The notes beneath the pieces were generated by a model that saw only the letters and a program-made list of their open reading frames with translations, was not told where the DNA came from and made no database searches. The position numbers and the translations under genes were made by a program. This document shows positions 18,325-28,832 of a stretch of 64,000 bases of DNA, in pieces. This DNA is from Mycobacterium sp. WUMAC-067 (lineage in GTDB: Bacteria; Actinomycetota; Actinomycetes; Mycobacteriales; Mycobacteriaceae). Each line of letters opens with the position of its first letter. The stretch's first letter is position 1. The stretch spans positions 1 to 64,000 of the forward strand of contig NZ_JAEKMI010000009.1 of NCBI RefSeq assembly GCF_020217485.1, given 5' to 3'.

Positions 18325-18344
18325 GAGTTAATGAGCATTAACTC
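18325..18344. promoter_or_regulatory. BkaR operator 2, GAGTTAAT-N4-ATTAACTC
   Basis: A 20-bp site with perfect 8-bp arms, 38 bp before the chosen accD1 start. It includes an ATG at 18331 and follows one at 18307; both are in frame with accD1, and the operator makes them unlikely as starts. The site is well placed to block an accD1 promoter. Confidence 0.72.
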
Positions 18345-18381
18345 AGCTGGACCGCCCGAGGGCAAGGAGGCTGCTGCGGCG

Positions 18382-19983
18382 ATGGACAACGTGATGACCT
18401 CGCCCGCGAAGGCTCCCGGGGCGTCGTTCGCCGATGAGCACCGCCGGCTGGTCGGCGAACTGAACGCCCGGCTGGCCGCGGCGGCGCTCGGCGGCAACGA
18501 GCGGGCGCGGGAACGCCATGTCAGCCGCGGGAAACTGTTGCCACGCGAACGGGTGGACCGCCTGCTCGACCCCGGCAGCCCGTTCTTGGAGCTCTCACCG
18601 CTGGCCGCCGACGGCATGTACGACGACGAATCTCCCGGGGCCGGCATCATCACCGGAATCGGCCGTGTATCGGAGCGCGAGTGCGTGATCGTCGCCAACG
18701 ACGCGACGGTCAAGGGCGGCACCTACTACCCGATGACGGTCAAAAAGCACCTGCGCGCCCAGGAGGTGGCGCTGCAGAACCGGCTGCCATGCATCTACCT
18801 GGTGGACTCCGGCGGGGCCTTCTTGCCGCGCCAAGACGAGGTCTTTCCGGACCGGGAGCACTTCGGCCGCATCTTCTTCAACCAGGCAACCATGAGCGCC
18901 AAGGGAATTCCGCAAGTCGCCGCGGTGCTGGGTTCGTGCACGGCGGGCGGCGCCTACGTGCCGGCGATGAGCGATGAGGCCGTCATCGTGCGCGAGCAGG
19001 GCACGATCTTTCTGGGCGGCCCGCCACTGGTCAAGGCGGCGACGGGCGAGATCGTGTCGGCCGAGGACCTCGGCGGCGGCGACCTGCACTCGCGGGTTTC
19101 CGGTGTCACCGACCACCTCGCCGACGACGACGAGCACGCGTTGCGGATCGTCCGCTCCATCGCGGCGACCTTCGGGCCGCGTGAGCCCAGCCCGTGGGAG
19201 GTGCAGCCCCCCGTCTCGCCGCGGTGCGCGCAGACGGAGCTCTACGACGTGGTGCCGCCGGACCCGCGGGTGCCCTACGACGTGCACGAGGTCATCGTGC
19301 GACTGGTGGACGGCGGCGAATTCAGCGAATTCAAGGCCAATTACGGCAAGACCCTGGTGACCGCGTTCGCCCACATCCACGGCCACCCGGTAGGGATCGT
19401 GGCCAACAACGGGGTGCTGTTCAGCGAATCCGCCTTGAAGGGCGCACATTTCATCGAATTGTGCGACAAGCGAAAGATCCCGCTGCTGTTTTTGCAGAAC
19501 ATCGCCGGGTTCATGGTCGGCCGGGACTACGAGGCCGGCGGCATCGCCAAGCATGGCGCCAAGATGGTCACCGCCGTCGCCTGCGCCCGGGTGCCCAAAC
19601 TGACCGTCGTGATCGGCGGATCCTATGGGGCGGGCAACTACTCGATGTGCGGCCGGGCGTATTCGCCGCGATTCCTGTGGATGTGGCCCAACGCCCGGAT
19701 CTCGGTGATGGGTGGCGAACAGGCCGCCTCCGTGCTGGCCACCGTGCGCGGTGAGCAGCTCAGTGCGGCGGGCAAACCGTGGTCAGCCGACGAGGAAGAG
19801 GCGTTCAAGGCGCCCATCCGCGGGCAGTACGAGGACCAGGGCAACCCCTACTACTCGACGGCCCGGCTGTGGGACGACGGGATCATCGACCCAGCCGATA
19901 CGAGAACCTTTGTCGGGCTTGCCCTTTCGGTGTGCGCCCAAGCACCGTTGGAACCCGTCTCCTACGGCGTCTTCCGGATGTGA
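18382..19983 (+). CDS. accD1: AccD1, carboxyltransferase subunit of methylcrotonyl-CoA carboxylase
   Basis: The beta subunit transfers carboxyl from biotin to 3-methylcrotonyl-CoA in leucine breakdown, as a complex with AccA1. The 533-residue protein shows both crotonase-fold halves: [29 protein letters not shown], the acyl-CoA-binding [13 protein letters not shown] in the N half, and the biotin-site IVANNGVLF and [17 protein letters not shown] in the C half. ATG 18382 follows AAGGAGG (18363-18369) at 12 bases; ATG 18394 would give the 529-residue length I recall for Rv2502c. AccA1 starts six bases after the stop. Confidence 0.95.
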   Translation: MDNVMTSPAKAPGASFADEHRRLVGELNARLAAAALGGNERARERHVSRGKLLPRERVDRLLDPGSPFLELSPLAADGMYDDESPGAGIITGIGRVSERECVIVANDATVKGGTYYPMTVKKHLRAQEVALQNRLPCIYLVDSGGAFLPRQDEVFPDREHFGRIFFNQATMSAKGIPQVAAVLGSCTAGGAYVPAMSDEAVIVREQGTIFLGGPPLVKAATGEIVSAEDLGGGDLHSRVSGVTDHLADDDEHALRIVRSIAATFGPREPSPWEVQPPVSPRCAQTELYDVVPPDPRVPYDVHEVIVRLVDGGEFSEFKANYGKTLVTAFAHIHGHPVGIVANNGVLFSESALKGAHFIELCDKRKIPLLFLQNIAGFMVGRDYEAGGIAKHGAKMVTAVACARVPKLTVVIGGSYGAGNYSMCGRAYSPRFLWMWPNARISVMGGEQAASVLATVRGEQLSAAGKPWSADEEEAFKAPIRGQYEDQGNPYYSTARLWDDGIIDPADTRTFVGLALSVCAQAPLEPVSYGVFRM

Positions 19984-19988
19984 GTGCA

Positions 19989-21986
19989 ATGTTCGAGACA
20001 GTATTGGTGGCCAACCGCGGCGAGATCGCGGTGCGGGTGATCCGGACGCTGCGCCGGCTGGGCATCCGGTCGGTGGCCGTCTACAGCGACCCCGACGCCG
20101 GCGCGCGGCACGTCCTCGAGGCCGACGACGCGGTGCGGCTGGGGCCCGCCGCGGCCCGCGAGAGCTACCTGAACATCGACAAGGTCGTCGACGCGGCCGT
20201 GCGCACCGGATCTCAGGCGATCCACCCGGGATACGGATTCCTCTCCGAGAACGCCGATTTCGCGGCGGCGTGCGAGCGGGCCGGTGTCGTGTTCCTGGGG
20301 CCTCCCGCGCAGGCGATTCAGGTGATGGGCGACAAGATCACCGCCAAGAACGCGGTCGCCGCCTTCGACGTCCCGGTGGTCCCCGGCGTGGCCAAACCGG
20401 GGCTGAGCGACGACGACCTGGTCGCCGCCGCCGACGAGGTCGGATACCCGGTCTTGATCAAGCCGTCGGCGGGCGGCGGCGGCAAGGGCATGCGCCTGGT
20501 GGACGAACCGGCCAAGCTGCGCGAGGCGCTGGTGGGTGCCCGACGCGAGGCCGCCTCGTCGTTCGGCGACGACACGCTCTTTCTGGAACGGTTTGTGTTG
20601 CGCCCCAGGCACATCGAGGTGCAGGTGCTCGCCGACACGCACGGCAACGTCGTGCACCTCGGCGAGCGGGAGTGCAGCCTGCAACGGCGCCATCAGAAGG
20701 TCATCGAGGAGGCGCCCTCGCCGTTGCTCGACGAGGCGACCCGGGCGCGCATCGGCGCGGCCGCCTGCAGCACGGCGCGCAGCGTCGACTACGTCGGCGC
20801 GGGCACGGTCGAGTTCATCGTCTCCGCCGACCGTGCGCAAGATTTCTTTTTCATGGAAATGAACACCCGCCTGCAGGTCGAGCACCCGGTGACCGAGGCG
20901 GTCACCGGGCTGGACCTGGTGGAGTGGCAGCTGCGCGTCGGCGCCGGCGAGAAGCTCACGTTCGCCCAGGACGACATCGAATTGCGCGGGCACGCGATCG
21001 AGGCCCGGGTGTACGCCGAGGATCCGGCGCGCGGATTCCTGCCCACCGGCGGCCGGGTGCTGCAGGTCTTCGAGCCCTCCGGCAACGGGGTGCGGGTCGA
21101 CTCGTCGCTGCTGCCCGGCACGCTGGTCGGCAGCGACTACGACCCGATGCTGAGCAAGGTGATCGCGCACGGGGACGACCGTGACGAGGCGCTGGCGAAA
21201 CTCGACCGGGCGCTGAGCCACACGGCAATCCTGGGCGTGCAGACCAATATCGAGTTCCTGCGGTTCCTGCTCGCCGACGAGCGGGTACGGGCCGGCGACC
21301 TGGACACCGCCCTGCTCGATGAGCGGCTGGCGGACTTCGCGCCGCTGCCGGCCCCTGATGACGTGCTCGCCGCGGCCGGCCTCTACCGACAATCGGCTCT
21401 CGCCTCCCGGGCCCACCGCTTCGCGGGCAATCCCTGGGCGGCGCCTACGGGATGGCGCGTCGGCGGCAGCGCGGCGCCGGTTCGCACCGACATGCGCACC
21501 CCGCTGCGCAGCGAGACCGTGTCGGTGTGGGGGCTTCCCGGCGCCGCCACGGTGCAGGTCGGCGACGCGGAAACCTGTTCGGCCGCTGTGCAAGTCGAAC
21601 CCGCACGAATGAGCGCGGTGATCGACGGCCTGCGCCGCGACTACCGATGGGCCGAAGCCGACCGCCACCTGTGGATCGCCGACGAGCGCGGCACCTGGCA
21701 TCTGCGCGAGGCCGAGGAGAACAAGATCCACCGCGCCGCGGGGGCGCAGCGGGCGGAAATCCTCAGTCCGATGCCGGGCAGCGTCATCGCCGTCCAAACC
21801 CCCTCCGGCACCGCCGTTTCCGAAGGCGACGTCGTGGTCGTCGTCGAGGCGATGAAGATGGAACACTCGCTGGCCGCACCGGTTTCCGGACAGGTGGAGG
21901 TGCTGGTCTCGGTGGGTGATCAAGTGACCGTGGATCAGGTGCTGGCCCGGCTGATCCCGGAAGAAGAAAGCAAGGACGAGACATGA
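19989..21986 (+). CDS. accA1: AccA1, biotin-carboxylase/biotin-carrier subunit
   Basis: The alpha subunit of the acyl-CoA carboxylase with AccD1. It carries out ATP-dependent carboxylation of its own biotin. The 665 residues include the N-terminal [24 protein letters not shown], the ATP-grasp loop [12 protein letters not shown] near 159-170, catalytic [19 protein letters not shown], and a C-terminal carrier domain with the biotinylation motif VEAMKMEH (Lys623). ATG 19989 is used; an in-frame GTG at 19980 overlaps accD1. The stop overlaps the fadE19 ATG by four bases, showing translational coupling. Confidence 0.96.
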   Translation: MFETVLVANRGEIAVRVIRTLRRLGIRSVAVYSDPDAGARHVLEADDAVRLGPAAARESYLNIDKVVDAAVRTGSQAIHPGYGFLSENADFAAACERAGVVFLGPPAQAIQVMGDKITAKNAVAAFDVPVVPGVAKPGLSDDDLVAAADEVGYPVLIKPSAGGGGKGMRLVDEPAKLREALVGARREAASSFGDDTLFLERFVLRPRHIEVQVLADTHGNVVHLGERECSLQRRHQKVIEEAPSPLLDEATRARIGAAACSTARSVDYVGAGTVEFIVSADRAQDFFFMEMNTRLQVEHPVTEAVTGLDLVEWQLRVGAGEKLTFAQDDIELRGHAIEARVYAEDPARGFLPTGGRVLQVFEPSGNGVRVDSSLLPGTLVGSDYDPMLSKVIAHGDDRDEALAKLDRALSHTAILGVQTNIEFLRFLLADERVRAGDLDTALLDERLADFAPLPAPDDVLAAAGLYRQSALASRAHRFAGNPWAAPTGWRVGGSAAPVRTDMRTPLRSETVSVWGLPGAATVQVGDAETCSAAVQVEPARMSAVIDGLRRDYRWAEADRHLWIADERGTWHLREAEENKIHRAAGAQRAEILSPMPGSVIAVQTPSGTAVSEGDVVVVVEAMKMEHSLAAPVSGQVEVLVSVGDQVTVDQVLARLIPEEESKDET

Positions 21987-23149
21987 CCACATCCATCAGC
22001 GCGGGGACGCTGCCCAAGGAATACGAAGACCTTCGCGACACCGTCGCCGAGTTCGCGCGCACCGTCGTCGCCCCCGTGTCGGCCAAACACGATGAGGAGC
22101 ACAGCTTCCCGTACGAAGTCGTCGCCAAGATGGGGGAGATGGGCCTGTTTGGCCTGCCGTTCCCCGAGGAGTACGGCGGCATGGGCGGCGACTACTTCGC
22201 GCTGGCGCTGGCGCTCGAGGAACTCGGCAAGGTCGACCAGTCGGTGGCGATCACGCTCGAGGCCGGGGTGGGTCTGGGCTCGATGCCCATCTACCGGTTC
22301 GGTACCGAGGAACAGAAGCGCACGTGGCTGCCGGACCTGACCGCCGGCCGGGCGCTGGCGGGCTTCGGGCTCACCGAGCCCGGTGCCGGGTCCGACGCGG
22401 GCGCCACCCGCACCACGGCCCGGCTCGAGGGCGGTGAGTGGGTGATCAACGGCAGCAAGCAATTCATCACCAACTCGGGCACCGACATCACCTCCCTGGT
22501 CACCGTCACCGCCGTCACCGGCACCGTCGGGGCGGACAAAAAGGAGATCTCGACGATCATCGTGCCCAGTGGCACACCGGGATTCACCGTCGAACCAGTC
22601 TACAGCAAGGTGGGCTGGAACGCGTCGGACACCCATCCGCTGAGCTTCGCCGACGCCCGGGTCCCGGAGGAGAACCTGCTCGGCGCGCGTGGGCGGGGCT
22701 ATGCGAACTTCCTGTCGATCCTGGACGAGGGTCGCATCGCGATCGCCGCGCTGTCGACCGGGGCGGCGCAGGGCTGCGTCGACGAGAGCGTCAAGTATTC
22801 CAAGGAACGCCAGTCGTTCGGCCAGCCGATCGGCTCCTACCAGGCGATCAGCTTCAAGATCGCGCGAATGGAAGCGCGTGCCCACGTCGCCCGCACGGCG
22901 TACTACGATGCCGCTGCAAAGATGTTGGCGGGCAAGCCCTTCAAGAAGGAGGCGGCCATCGCGAAGATGATCGCGTCGGAAGCGGCGATGGACAACGCCC
23001 GCGACGCAACGCAGATCCACGGAGGGTATGGCTTCATGAACGAGTATCCGGTGGCGCGTCACTACCGCGACAGCAAGATCCTCGAAATCGGTGAGGGCAC
23101 CACCGAGGTGCAGCTGATGCTCATCGCGCGATCGCTGGGCCTGTCATGA
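21983..23149 (+). CDS. fadE19: FadE19, isovaleryl-CoA-type acyl-CoA dehydrogenase
   Basis: An FAD-dependent acyl-CoA dehydrogenase of 388 residues, probably oxidising isovaleryl-CoA to 3-methylcrotonyl-CoA, the substrate of its operon partners AccA1/AccD1. Family signatures are [20 protein letters not shown] (flavin region), [18 protein letters not shown] and the C-terminal [34 protein letters not shown]. It overlaps accA1 and the MaoC gene by four bases each. Substrate is an inference from context; the dehydrogenase family is clear. Confidence 0.94.
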   Translation: MTTSISAGTLPKEYEDLRDTVAEFARTVVAPVSAKHDEEHSFPYEVVAKMGEMGLFGLPFPEEYGGMGGDYFALALALEELGKVDQSVAITLEAGVGLGSMPIYRFGTEEQKRTWLPDLTAGRALAGFGLTEPGAGSDAGATRTTARLEGGEWVINGSKQFITNSGTDITSLVTVTAVTGTVGADKKEISTIIVPSGTPGFTVEPVYSKVGWNASDTHPLSFADARVPEENLLGARGRGYANFLSILDEGRIAIAALSTGAAQGCVDESVKYSKERQSFGQPIGSYQAISFKIARMEARAHVARTAYYDAAAKMLAGKPFKKEAAIAKMIASEAAMDNARDATQIHGGYGFMNEYPVARHYRDSKILEIGEGTTEVQLMLIARSLGLS

Positions 23150-23655
23150 CGGACGGCAACGAGGGCGGCAAGTCAGTTGTCCAGCGCGGCTTGTGGTTTG
23201 AAGAGTTCGAGATCGGCACCACCTACCTGCACCGGCCCGGCCGCACGGTCACCGAAGCCGACAACGTCTTGTTCACCACGCTGACCATGAACACCCAGTC
23301 GCTGCACCTCGACGCCGCCTGGGCGGCCGAGCAGCCGGGCTTTCGGGGCGAGCGGCTGGTGAACTCCATGTTCACCCTGTCCACGGTGGTGGGGCTCTCG
23401 GTGTCGCAGCTGACGCTCGGCACCATCGTGGCCAACCTCGGCTTCTCCGAGGTGTCCTTCCCCAAGCCCGTCTTCCACGGCGACACCCTCTACGCCGAAA
23501 CCGTGTGCACGGCCAAGCGCGAGTCGAAGAGCCGGCCCGGCGAGGGCATCGTCACCCTCGAGCACACCGGGCGCAATCAGCACGGCGATGTCGTCGCGCG
23601 CGCCGTGCGCACCACGCTGGTCCAGAAGCGCCCGGCCGACCAGGAGGCCAAGTGA
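23146..23655 (+). CDS. MaoC-like R-specific enoyl-CoA hydratase
   Basis: A 169-residue hot-dog-fold hydratase. It begins with [32 protein letters not shown], contains [27 protein letters not shown] in the hydratase region, and ends with a strand pair around [16 protein letters not shown]. In the M. tuberculosis locus this is Rv2499c. Its position between the carboxylase/dehydrogenase genes and the lyase supports hydration of 3-methylglutaconyl-CoA to HMG-CoA. It overlaps both neighbours by four bases. Confidence 0.88.
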   Translation: MTDGNEGGKSVVQRGLWFEEFEIGTTYLHRPGRTVTEADNVLFTTLTMNTQSLHLDAAWAAEQPGFRGERLVNSMFTLSTVVGLSVSQLTLGTIVANLGFSEVSFPKPVFHGDTLYAETVCTAKRESKSRPGEGIVTLEHTGRNQHGDVVARAVRTTLVQKRPADQEAK

Positions 23656-24473
23656 ACCTGCACGCCGCCGGCCCCGGATGGCTGTTCTGCCCGGCCGACC
23701 GGCCCGAACGTTTCGCGAAGGCCGCCGCCGCGGCCGACGTGGTGATCCTCGACCTCGAGGATGGCGTGGCCGAGGCGGACAAGCCCGCCGCCCGCGAGGC
23801 GTTGCAGGGGACGCCGCTGGATCCCGAGCGCACCGTGGTGCGGATCAACGCGGCCGTCACCGACGAATACCCCCGCGACCTCGAGGCCCTCGCCGAGACC
23901 GCCTACACGACGGTGATGCTGTCCAAGACCGAATCGGCGGCGCAGGTGGAGGCGTTGGCCCCGCGCGACGTGATCGCGCTGCTGGAGACGCCGCGCGGCG
24001 CGGTGTTCGCCACCGAAATCGCGGCGGCGCAGGGCACGGTGGCGCTGATGTGGGGCGCCGAGGACCTGGTTGCCACGCTCGGCGGTAGCTCCAGCCGCTG
24101 GGCCGACGGGACATACCGGGATGTCGCGCACCACGTGCGCTCGACGGCTCTGCTCACCGCGTCCGCCTTCGGCCGGGTGGCGCTCGACGCGGTCCACCTG
24201 GATATCCGCGACCTCGACGGCTTGCGGACCGAGGCCGAGGACGCCGTCGCGCTGGGGTTCGGCGGGACCGTGTGCATCCACCCCAGCCAGATCCCGGTGG
24301 TGCGCGAGGCGTATCGCCCCAGTGAGGACAGGCTGGACTGGGCGCGACGAGTGTTGACGGCCGCGCGCAGCGAGCGAGGGGTCTTCGCGTTCGAAGGGCA
24401 GATGGTCGACTCGCCGGTGCTCAAACACGCGCACATGACGTTGCGCAGGGCGGGTGAGGCCGTCCCCGACTGA
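23652..24473 (+). CDS. citE: CitE-like beta-hydroxyacyl-CoA lyase
   Basis: A 273-residue TIM-barrel CitE-family lyase. It shows [19 protein letters not shown], the divalent-cation site [10 protein letters not shown], the Arg of [14 protein letters not shown] (catalytic Glu), WGAEDL and CIHPSQI. The M. tuberculosis ortholog Rv2498c is, to my recollection, a stereospecific lyase acting in leucine degradation on HMG-CoA and in itaconate disposal on citramalyl-CoA, which fits this operon. The start is GTG 23652, overlapping the preceding stop by four bases. It is the last gene of the first tight cluster. Confidence 0.94.
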   Translation: MNLHAAGPGWLFCPADRPERFAKAAAAADVVILDLEDGVAEADKPAAREALQGTPLDPERTVVRINAAVTDEYPRDLEALAETAYTTVMLSKTESAAQVEALAPRDVIALLETPRGAVFATEIAAAQGTVALMWGAEDLVATLGGSSSRWADGTYRDVAHHVRSTALLTASAFGRVALDAVHLDIRDLDGLRTEAEDAVALGFGGTVCIHPSQIPVVREAYRPSEDRLDWARRVLTAARSERGVFAFEGQMVDSPVLKHAHMTLRRAGEAVPD

Positions 24474-24713
24474 CGGCCCCGGCTGTTCAGCGACACCGCC
24501 CGGCGCGGCCCAGCGCGACACGTTCCGCAGTCTTCGCAATCAGCGCGGTCTCTTCTGATTTGAGGGCATAATGGGGAATACGCCAGTGTCGCGGCGAGCG
24601 AAGCCTTTCGTGTAGCTGGCGATCGACTTCCGCTCGCGGTAGGTCTCGGCTGACCGTTTGCTGGGACCCGCTGTGGCTCGTGGGGCCACGCGGCACCCGG
24701 CGAGGGAGGCGGT

Positions 24714-25805
24714 GTGGCGCAGATGTCTCAGATGCCCATGGCGGTCGACCTCGAACCGGTGCAACTCGTCGCCGCCGATGGCTCGCCGACATCCGAACGC
24801 CGTTACGGCCGTGACCTTCCCGCCGAGACGCTGAGCTGGCTCTACGAGATGATGGTGATCACCCGGGAACTCGACGCCGAATTCGTGAACCTCAAGCGGC
24901 AGGGCGAGCTGGGCCTCTTCGCATCCTGCCGCGGCCAGGAGGCCGCCCAGATCGGTGCGGCGGCGTGCCTGCGCAAAACCGACTGGCTGTTTCCCCAATA
25001 TCGGGAGCTGGGCGCCTTTTTGGTGCGCGGCATCCCGCCCGGGCACGTAGGGGCCGTGTGGCGCGGAACCTGGCATGGCGGCCTGGACTTCACCAAGAAG
25101 TGCTGCGCCCCGTTCTCCATTCCGATCGGCACCCAGACCCTGCATGCCGTGGGCGCGGCGATGGCCGCCCAACGGCTGGGCGAAGATTCGGTGACGCTGG
25201 CCTTCCTCGGCGACGGCGCCACCAGCACGGGAGATGTGCACGAGGCGCTGAACTTCGCCGCCGTGTTCACCACGCCCTGCGTGTTCTTCGTGCAGAACAA
25301 CCAGTGGGCGATCTCGACGCCGATCGACAAGCAGACCGCCGCACCCTCGCTGGCGCACAAGGCGATTGGCTACGGCATGCCCGGAATTCGGGTGGACGGA
25401 AACGACGTCCTGGCCTGCTACGCCGTGACGGCCGAGGCCGCCGCCCGCGCCCGCGCCGGCGGCGGCCCGACGTTGATCGAGGCGGTCACCTACCGCCTGG
25501 GCCCGCACACCACCTCCGACGACCCCAGCCGGTACCGGACACAAGGCGAAGTCGATCACTGGCTGGCGCTGGACCCGATACCGCGGTACCGCGCCTATCT
25601 GCGGGCCCAGGGCCTGTGGTCAGAACGCTTGGAGGAACGGGTCATTGGCCGGGCACAGCGAATGCGCACCGAACTGCGCGACGCGATGGTCGATGCGCCC
25701 GATTTCGACATCGACGAGGTGTTCACCTCGGTGTACGCCGATATCACGCCGGGATTGCAGGCGCAGCGCCAGCAGCTGCGGGCCGAACTCGACGGAAGTG
25801 ATTGA
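24714..25805 (+). CDS. bkdA: BkdA, E1-alpha of branched-chain 2-ketoacid dehydrogenase
   Basis: The 363-residue thiamin-diphosphate E1 alpha subunit (annotated pdhA in older maps). The TPP/Mg motif is LGDGATSTGDVHEALNFAAVFTTPCVFFVQNN, and the phosphorylation-loop-like YRLGPHTTSDDPSRYR is present. It decarboxylates branched-chain ketoacids from Leu, Val and Ile. GTG 24714 follows GGGAGG; ATG 24723 is possible. A 240-bp gap separates it from citE, long enough for its own promoter, but no BkaR-type palindrome is seen there. Confidence 0.95.
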   Translation: MAQMSQMPMAVDLEPVQLVAADGSPTSERRYGRDLPAETLSWLYEMMVITRELDAEFVNLKRQGELGLFASCRGQEAAQIGAAACLRKTDWLFPQYRELGAFLVRGIPPGHVGAVWRGTWHGGLDFTKKCCAPFSIPIGTQTLHAVGAAMAAQRLGEDSVTLAFLGDGATSTGDVHEALNFAAVFTTPCVFFVQNNQWAISTPIDKQTAAPSLAHKAIGYGMPGIRVDGNDVLACYAVTAEAAARARAGGGPTLIEAVTYRLGPHTTSDDPSRYRTQGEVDHWLALDPIPRYRAYLRAQGLWSERLEERVIGRAQRMRTELRDAMVDAPDFDIDEVFTSVYADITPGLQAQRQQLRAELDGSD

Positions 25806-25814
25806 GAGGCGTCA

Positions 25815-26870
25815 ATGACTCAGCTCGCTGATCGTCCGGCCGGCCATGACGAAACACGCACCGCGGCAGTGGAAAGCGTGGCGCTTGGTGCGCAGCCGTT
25901 GACCATGGTGCAGGCGCTGAACCGCGCCCTGCACGACGCGATGGCCGCCGACGATCGGGTGCTGGTGTTCGGCGAAGACGTCTCGGTCGCGGGAGGGGTG
26001 TTCCGCGCGACCGAGGGAGTGGCCGAGGCGTTCGGCGAGAGTCGTTGCTTTGACACGCCGCTGGCGGAGTCCGCCATCATCGGGATCGCGGTGGGGCTGG
26101 CGTTGCGTGGCTTCGTGCCGGTGCCCGAGATTCAGTTCGACGGGTTTTCCTACGCGGCCTTCGACCAAGTGGTCAGCCACCTGGCGAAGTACCGTACCCG
26201 CACCCGCGGCCAGATCAACATGCCGGTGACCGTCCGGATCCCGTCGTTCGGGGGAATCGGTGCCGCAGAACACCATTCGGATTCCACCGAGACCTATTGG
26301 GCGCACACCGCCGGGTTGAAGGTGGTGGTGCCGTCCAGCCCCTCCGACGCGTATTGGCTGTTGCGCCACGCGATCGCCTGCCCGGACCCGGTGATGTTCC
26401 TGGAGCCGAAGCGGCGCTACCAGGGCCGCGGCCTGGTCGACGCCACCCGGCCCGAACCACCGATCGGGCGGGCGATGGTGCGCCGGCCGGGCACCGACGT
26501 GACGGTGGTGACCTATGGGAGCTTGGTCGGCACGGCCGTCGGCGCCGCCGACGAGGCCCAGCGCCAGCGTGGTTGGAGCCTGGAGGTCATCGACCTGCGG
26601 TCACTGGCGCCCCTGGACTTCGACACCGTCGCCGCGTCGATCCACCGGACCGGGCGCTGCGTGGTGATGCACGAGGGCCCGCGCACCCTCGGGTTCGGGG
26701 CGGAGCTGGCCGCCCGCATACAAGAGGAAATGTTCTACGAGCTGGAGGCGCCGGTGTTGCGCGCGTGCGGGTTTGACACCCCCTACCCGCCGGCCCGGTT
26801 GGAGAAGTGGTGGCTGCCGGGCCCCGACCGGCTACTGGACTGCGTCGAGCGCGCTTTGGAACAGCCATGA
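25815..26870 (+). CDS. bkdB: BkdB, E1-beta of branched-chain 2-ketoacid dehydrogenase
   Basis: A 351-residue E1 beta subunit forming the alpha2-beta2 E1 with BkdA. It contains the pyrimidine-binding [23 protein letters not shown], the [30 protein letters not shown] segment, and a transketolase C-domain with [18 protein letters not shown] and [23 protein letters not shown]. It starts nine bases after bkdA with GAGG upstream and overlaps bkdC by four bases. Confidence 0.95.
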   Translation: MTQLADRPAGHDETRTAAVESVALGAQPLTMVQALNRALHDAMAADDRVLVFGEDVSVAGGVFRATEGVAEAFGESRCFDTPLAESAIIGIAVGLALRGFVPVPEIQFDGFSYAAFDQVVSHLAKYRTRTRGQINMPVTVRIPSFGGIGAAEHHSDSTETYWAHTAGLKVVVPSSPSDAYWLLRHAIACPDPVMFLEPKRRYQGRGLVDATRPEPPIGRAMVRRPGTDVTVVTYGSLVGTAVGAADEAQRQRGWSLEVIDLRSLAPLDFDTVAASIHRTGRCVVMHEGPRTLGFGAELAARIQEEMFYELEAPVLRACGFDTPYPPARLEKWWLPGPDRLLDCVERALEQP

Positions 26871-28048
26871 CCGGCCCGTCCGCGCAAGAGCGGGTCAAGC
26901 CGTTTCGGGTCCCCGACCTCGGCGAGGGGCTCGAAGAAGTGACGGTGACGCACTGGAACGTCGCGGTGGGCGACGACGTCGAGCTCAACCAGGTGTTGTG
27001 CACGGTGGAGACCGCCAAGGCCGAGGTGGAGATCCCCAGCCCGCACGCCGGGAGGGTCGTCGAAATGAACGGCGCCGAGGGCGATGTGCTCAAGGTGGGG
27101 GCGGTGCTGGTGCAGATCGACACGGCACCGGGAAGCGGCGAGCCGCCGGCGGCCGCGACGGCGCCGCCCACATTGGTCGGCTACGGTGCCGATGCCGGCG
27201 TCGACAGCAGCCGGCGGACGGGGCGTCCGCTGGCCGCCCCTCCGGTGCGCAAACTCGCCAAACAATTGATGGTCGACCTGGCGTCGTTGCCGCACCGCGC
27301 CGGGGCCGTCATCACCCGCGAGGATGTGCTGGCGGCGGCCGGCGGGACCGGGAACGGGGCCGATGTCCGATCGATTCGTGGCGTGCAGGCCCGGATGGCG
27401 GAGAAGATGGCCTTGTCGCACAAGGAGATTCCGCCCGCAAAGGTCACCGTCGAGGTGGACTGCACCGAGTTGGTGCGGCTGTCCGATCGGCTCCGCACGA
27501 AGGATCAGAAAATAACACCCTTCGTGCTGACGCTGCGGCTGCTGGTCATCGCGTTGCGCCACAACGAGATTCTGAACTCGACCTGGGTCGACTCGCCGCA
27601 GGGCCCGCAGCTGCGCGTCGACCACCGAGTGCACCTGGGCATCGCCGCGGCCACCCAACGCGGGCTGCTCGTCCCGGTGCTGGCCGACGCCCACGCCAAG
27701 ACGACACGCGAATTAGCTGCTCGCGCAGCCGAATTGATCGCCGGCGCGCGTGTGGGCACCCTGACGCCGAACGAGCTGACGGGTTCGACGTTCACCGTGT
27801 CGAACTTCGGGGCGCTGGGTGTCGACGACGGCGTGCCGGTGATCAATCACCCCGAAGCGGCCATCCTCGGGATGGGAGCGATCAAGCCGCGGCCGGTGGC
27901 CCTGGGCGCCGAGATCGTGGTGCGCCCGACGATGTCGCTGACCTGCGTGTTCGATCACCGCATCGCCGATGGCGCACAGGCGGCCCAATTTGTCTGCGAG
28001 TTAAGGGATCTGATCGAGTCACCCGAGATCGCGCTGCTGGATTTGTGA
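26867..28048 (+). CDS. bkdC: BkdC, E2 dihydrolipoyl acyltransferase
   Basis: The 393-residue E2 core of the ketoacid dehydrogenase. Domains in order: one lipoyl domain with the lipoylated Lys51 in [12 protein letters not shown], an Ala/Pro linker, a peripheral-subunit-binding domain ([19 protein letters not shown], about 124-165), and a catalytic domain ending with [14 protein letters not shown], where His364 and Asp368 are the acyl-transfer residues. The shared E3 (Lpd) is not in this window. ATG 26867 overlaps the bkdB stop. Confidence 0.96.
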   Translation: MTGPSAQERVKPFRVPDLGEGLEEVTVTHWNVAVGDDVELNQVLCTVETAKAEVEIPSPHAGRVVEMNGAEGDVLKVGAVLVQIDTAPGSGEPPAAATAPPTLVGYGADAGVDSSRRTGRPLAAPPVRKLAKQLMVDLASLPHRAGAVITREDVLAAAGGTGNGADVRSIRGVQARMAEKMALSHKEIPPAKVTVEVDCTELVRLSDRLRTKDQKITPFVLTLRLLVIALRHNEILNSTWVDSPQGPQLRVDHRVHLGIAAATQRGLLVPVLADAHAKTTRELAARAAELIAGARVGTLTPNELTGSTFTVSNFGALGVDDGVPVINHPEAAILGMGAIKPRPVALGAEIVVRPTMSLTCVFDHRIADGAQAAQFVCELRDLIESPEIALLDL

Positions 28049-28061
28049 CGCGCGCCCCAAC

Positions 28062-28832
28062 CTACTTGCGTTGCGCCGCGGCGAGCCGCTGCGCGAATTC
28101 TGGTGACTGGATCGAGTGGACCTGCGGCCCAAGCTCGGCGCGCATGGCCTGCTGGTGTTGCTCGTGGTCCAGCGACCCCGGACTGACGGTGGCGCGCATG
28201 GTCTCCTTGGTCGCCAGCACCACCTCGCGCGGCGCCGCCGCCGGCCCGGCGGCCAGTTCCAGCGCGGCGGCCACCGGATCGTCGGCGACACTGAGCGCCA
28301 AGCCATGCCGCACGGCGGCGTCGGCGTCGAAGCGCATGCCGAACAGCAACGCCGCGCGGGCGGCCTGTGGGCCCACCGCGCGCTGCAGCATCCAGGTCGC
28401 GCCCCCGCCCGGGTGAAGCCCCAGCTTCTGGAATCGCGCATCGAACAGGGCGGCGGGTCCGGCGATGCGCACGTCGGCCGCCAGGGCCAGATTCAGGCCT
28501 GCCCCGACGGCCGCGCCGTTGACGGCGGCGATGGTGGGGAGTCGGCAACTGCCGATGGCCATAAAGCCGTCGTAAAGCTGCTGCAGGCCGGTCTCGGCCG
28601 CTCCGCCGCCCGCGGCCCCCAGGGCACTGAGGTCTGCGCCCGCGCAGAACGCCTTGCCGGCCCCGGTGACCACCACGGCGTGCACGTCGGGATCGGCTTC
28701 GACCCGTTCGACGGCCGCGCGCAGCAGCCCCGACATCTCGGCGGTCACCGCGTTGCGGCGGTCGGGATCGTTGACGGTGATGAGCGCGACGCGGTTGTCA
28801 ACGTCGAGCAAGACCAGATCGGACTGGGCCAT
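28062..28832 (-). CDS. echA14: Enoyl-CoA hydratase/isomerase EchA14
   Basis: A 256-residue crotonase-fold protein. Key segments are [13 protein letters not shown], the oxyanion-hole strand [12 protein letters not shown], and [23 protein letters not shown]. At the position of one catalytic Glu the sequence reads [16 protein letters not shown], with His in place of the usual acidic residue, so the activity may not be a standard hydratase. ATG 28832 is used, with GGAGGT seven bases upstream; the GTG at 28841 overlaps that RBS. It converges on bkdC with a 13-bp gap. Confidence 0.93.
   Translation of the reverse strand: MAQSDLVLLDVDNRVALITVNDPDRRNAVTAEMSGLLRAAVERVEADPDVHAVVVTGAGKAFCAGADLSALGAAGGGAAETGLQQLYDGFMAIGSCRLPTIAAVNGAAVGAGLNLALAADVRIAGPAALFDARFQKLGLHPGGGATWMLQRAVGPQAARAALLFGMRFDADAAVRHGLALSVADDPVAAALELAAGPAAAPREVVLATKETMRATVSPGSLDHEQHQQAMRAELGPQVHSIQSPEFAQRLAAAQRK

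Noticed and set aside
19962-21992. A 676-codon minus-strand frame opposite accA1
   Set aside because: Antisense shadow of a well-conserved biotin carboxylase; no start signal.
24474-24713. Riboswitch or attenuator in the citE-bkdA gap
   Set aside because: No T-box, leader peptide rich in branched-chain codons or stable conserved fold could be recognised; a promoter is possible but not clear.
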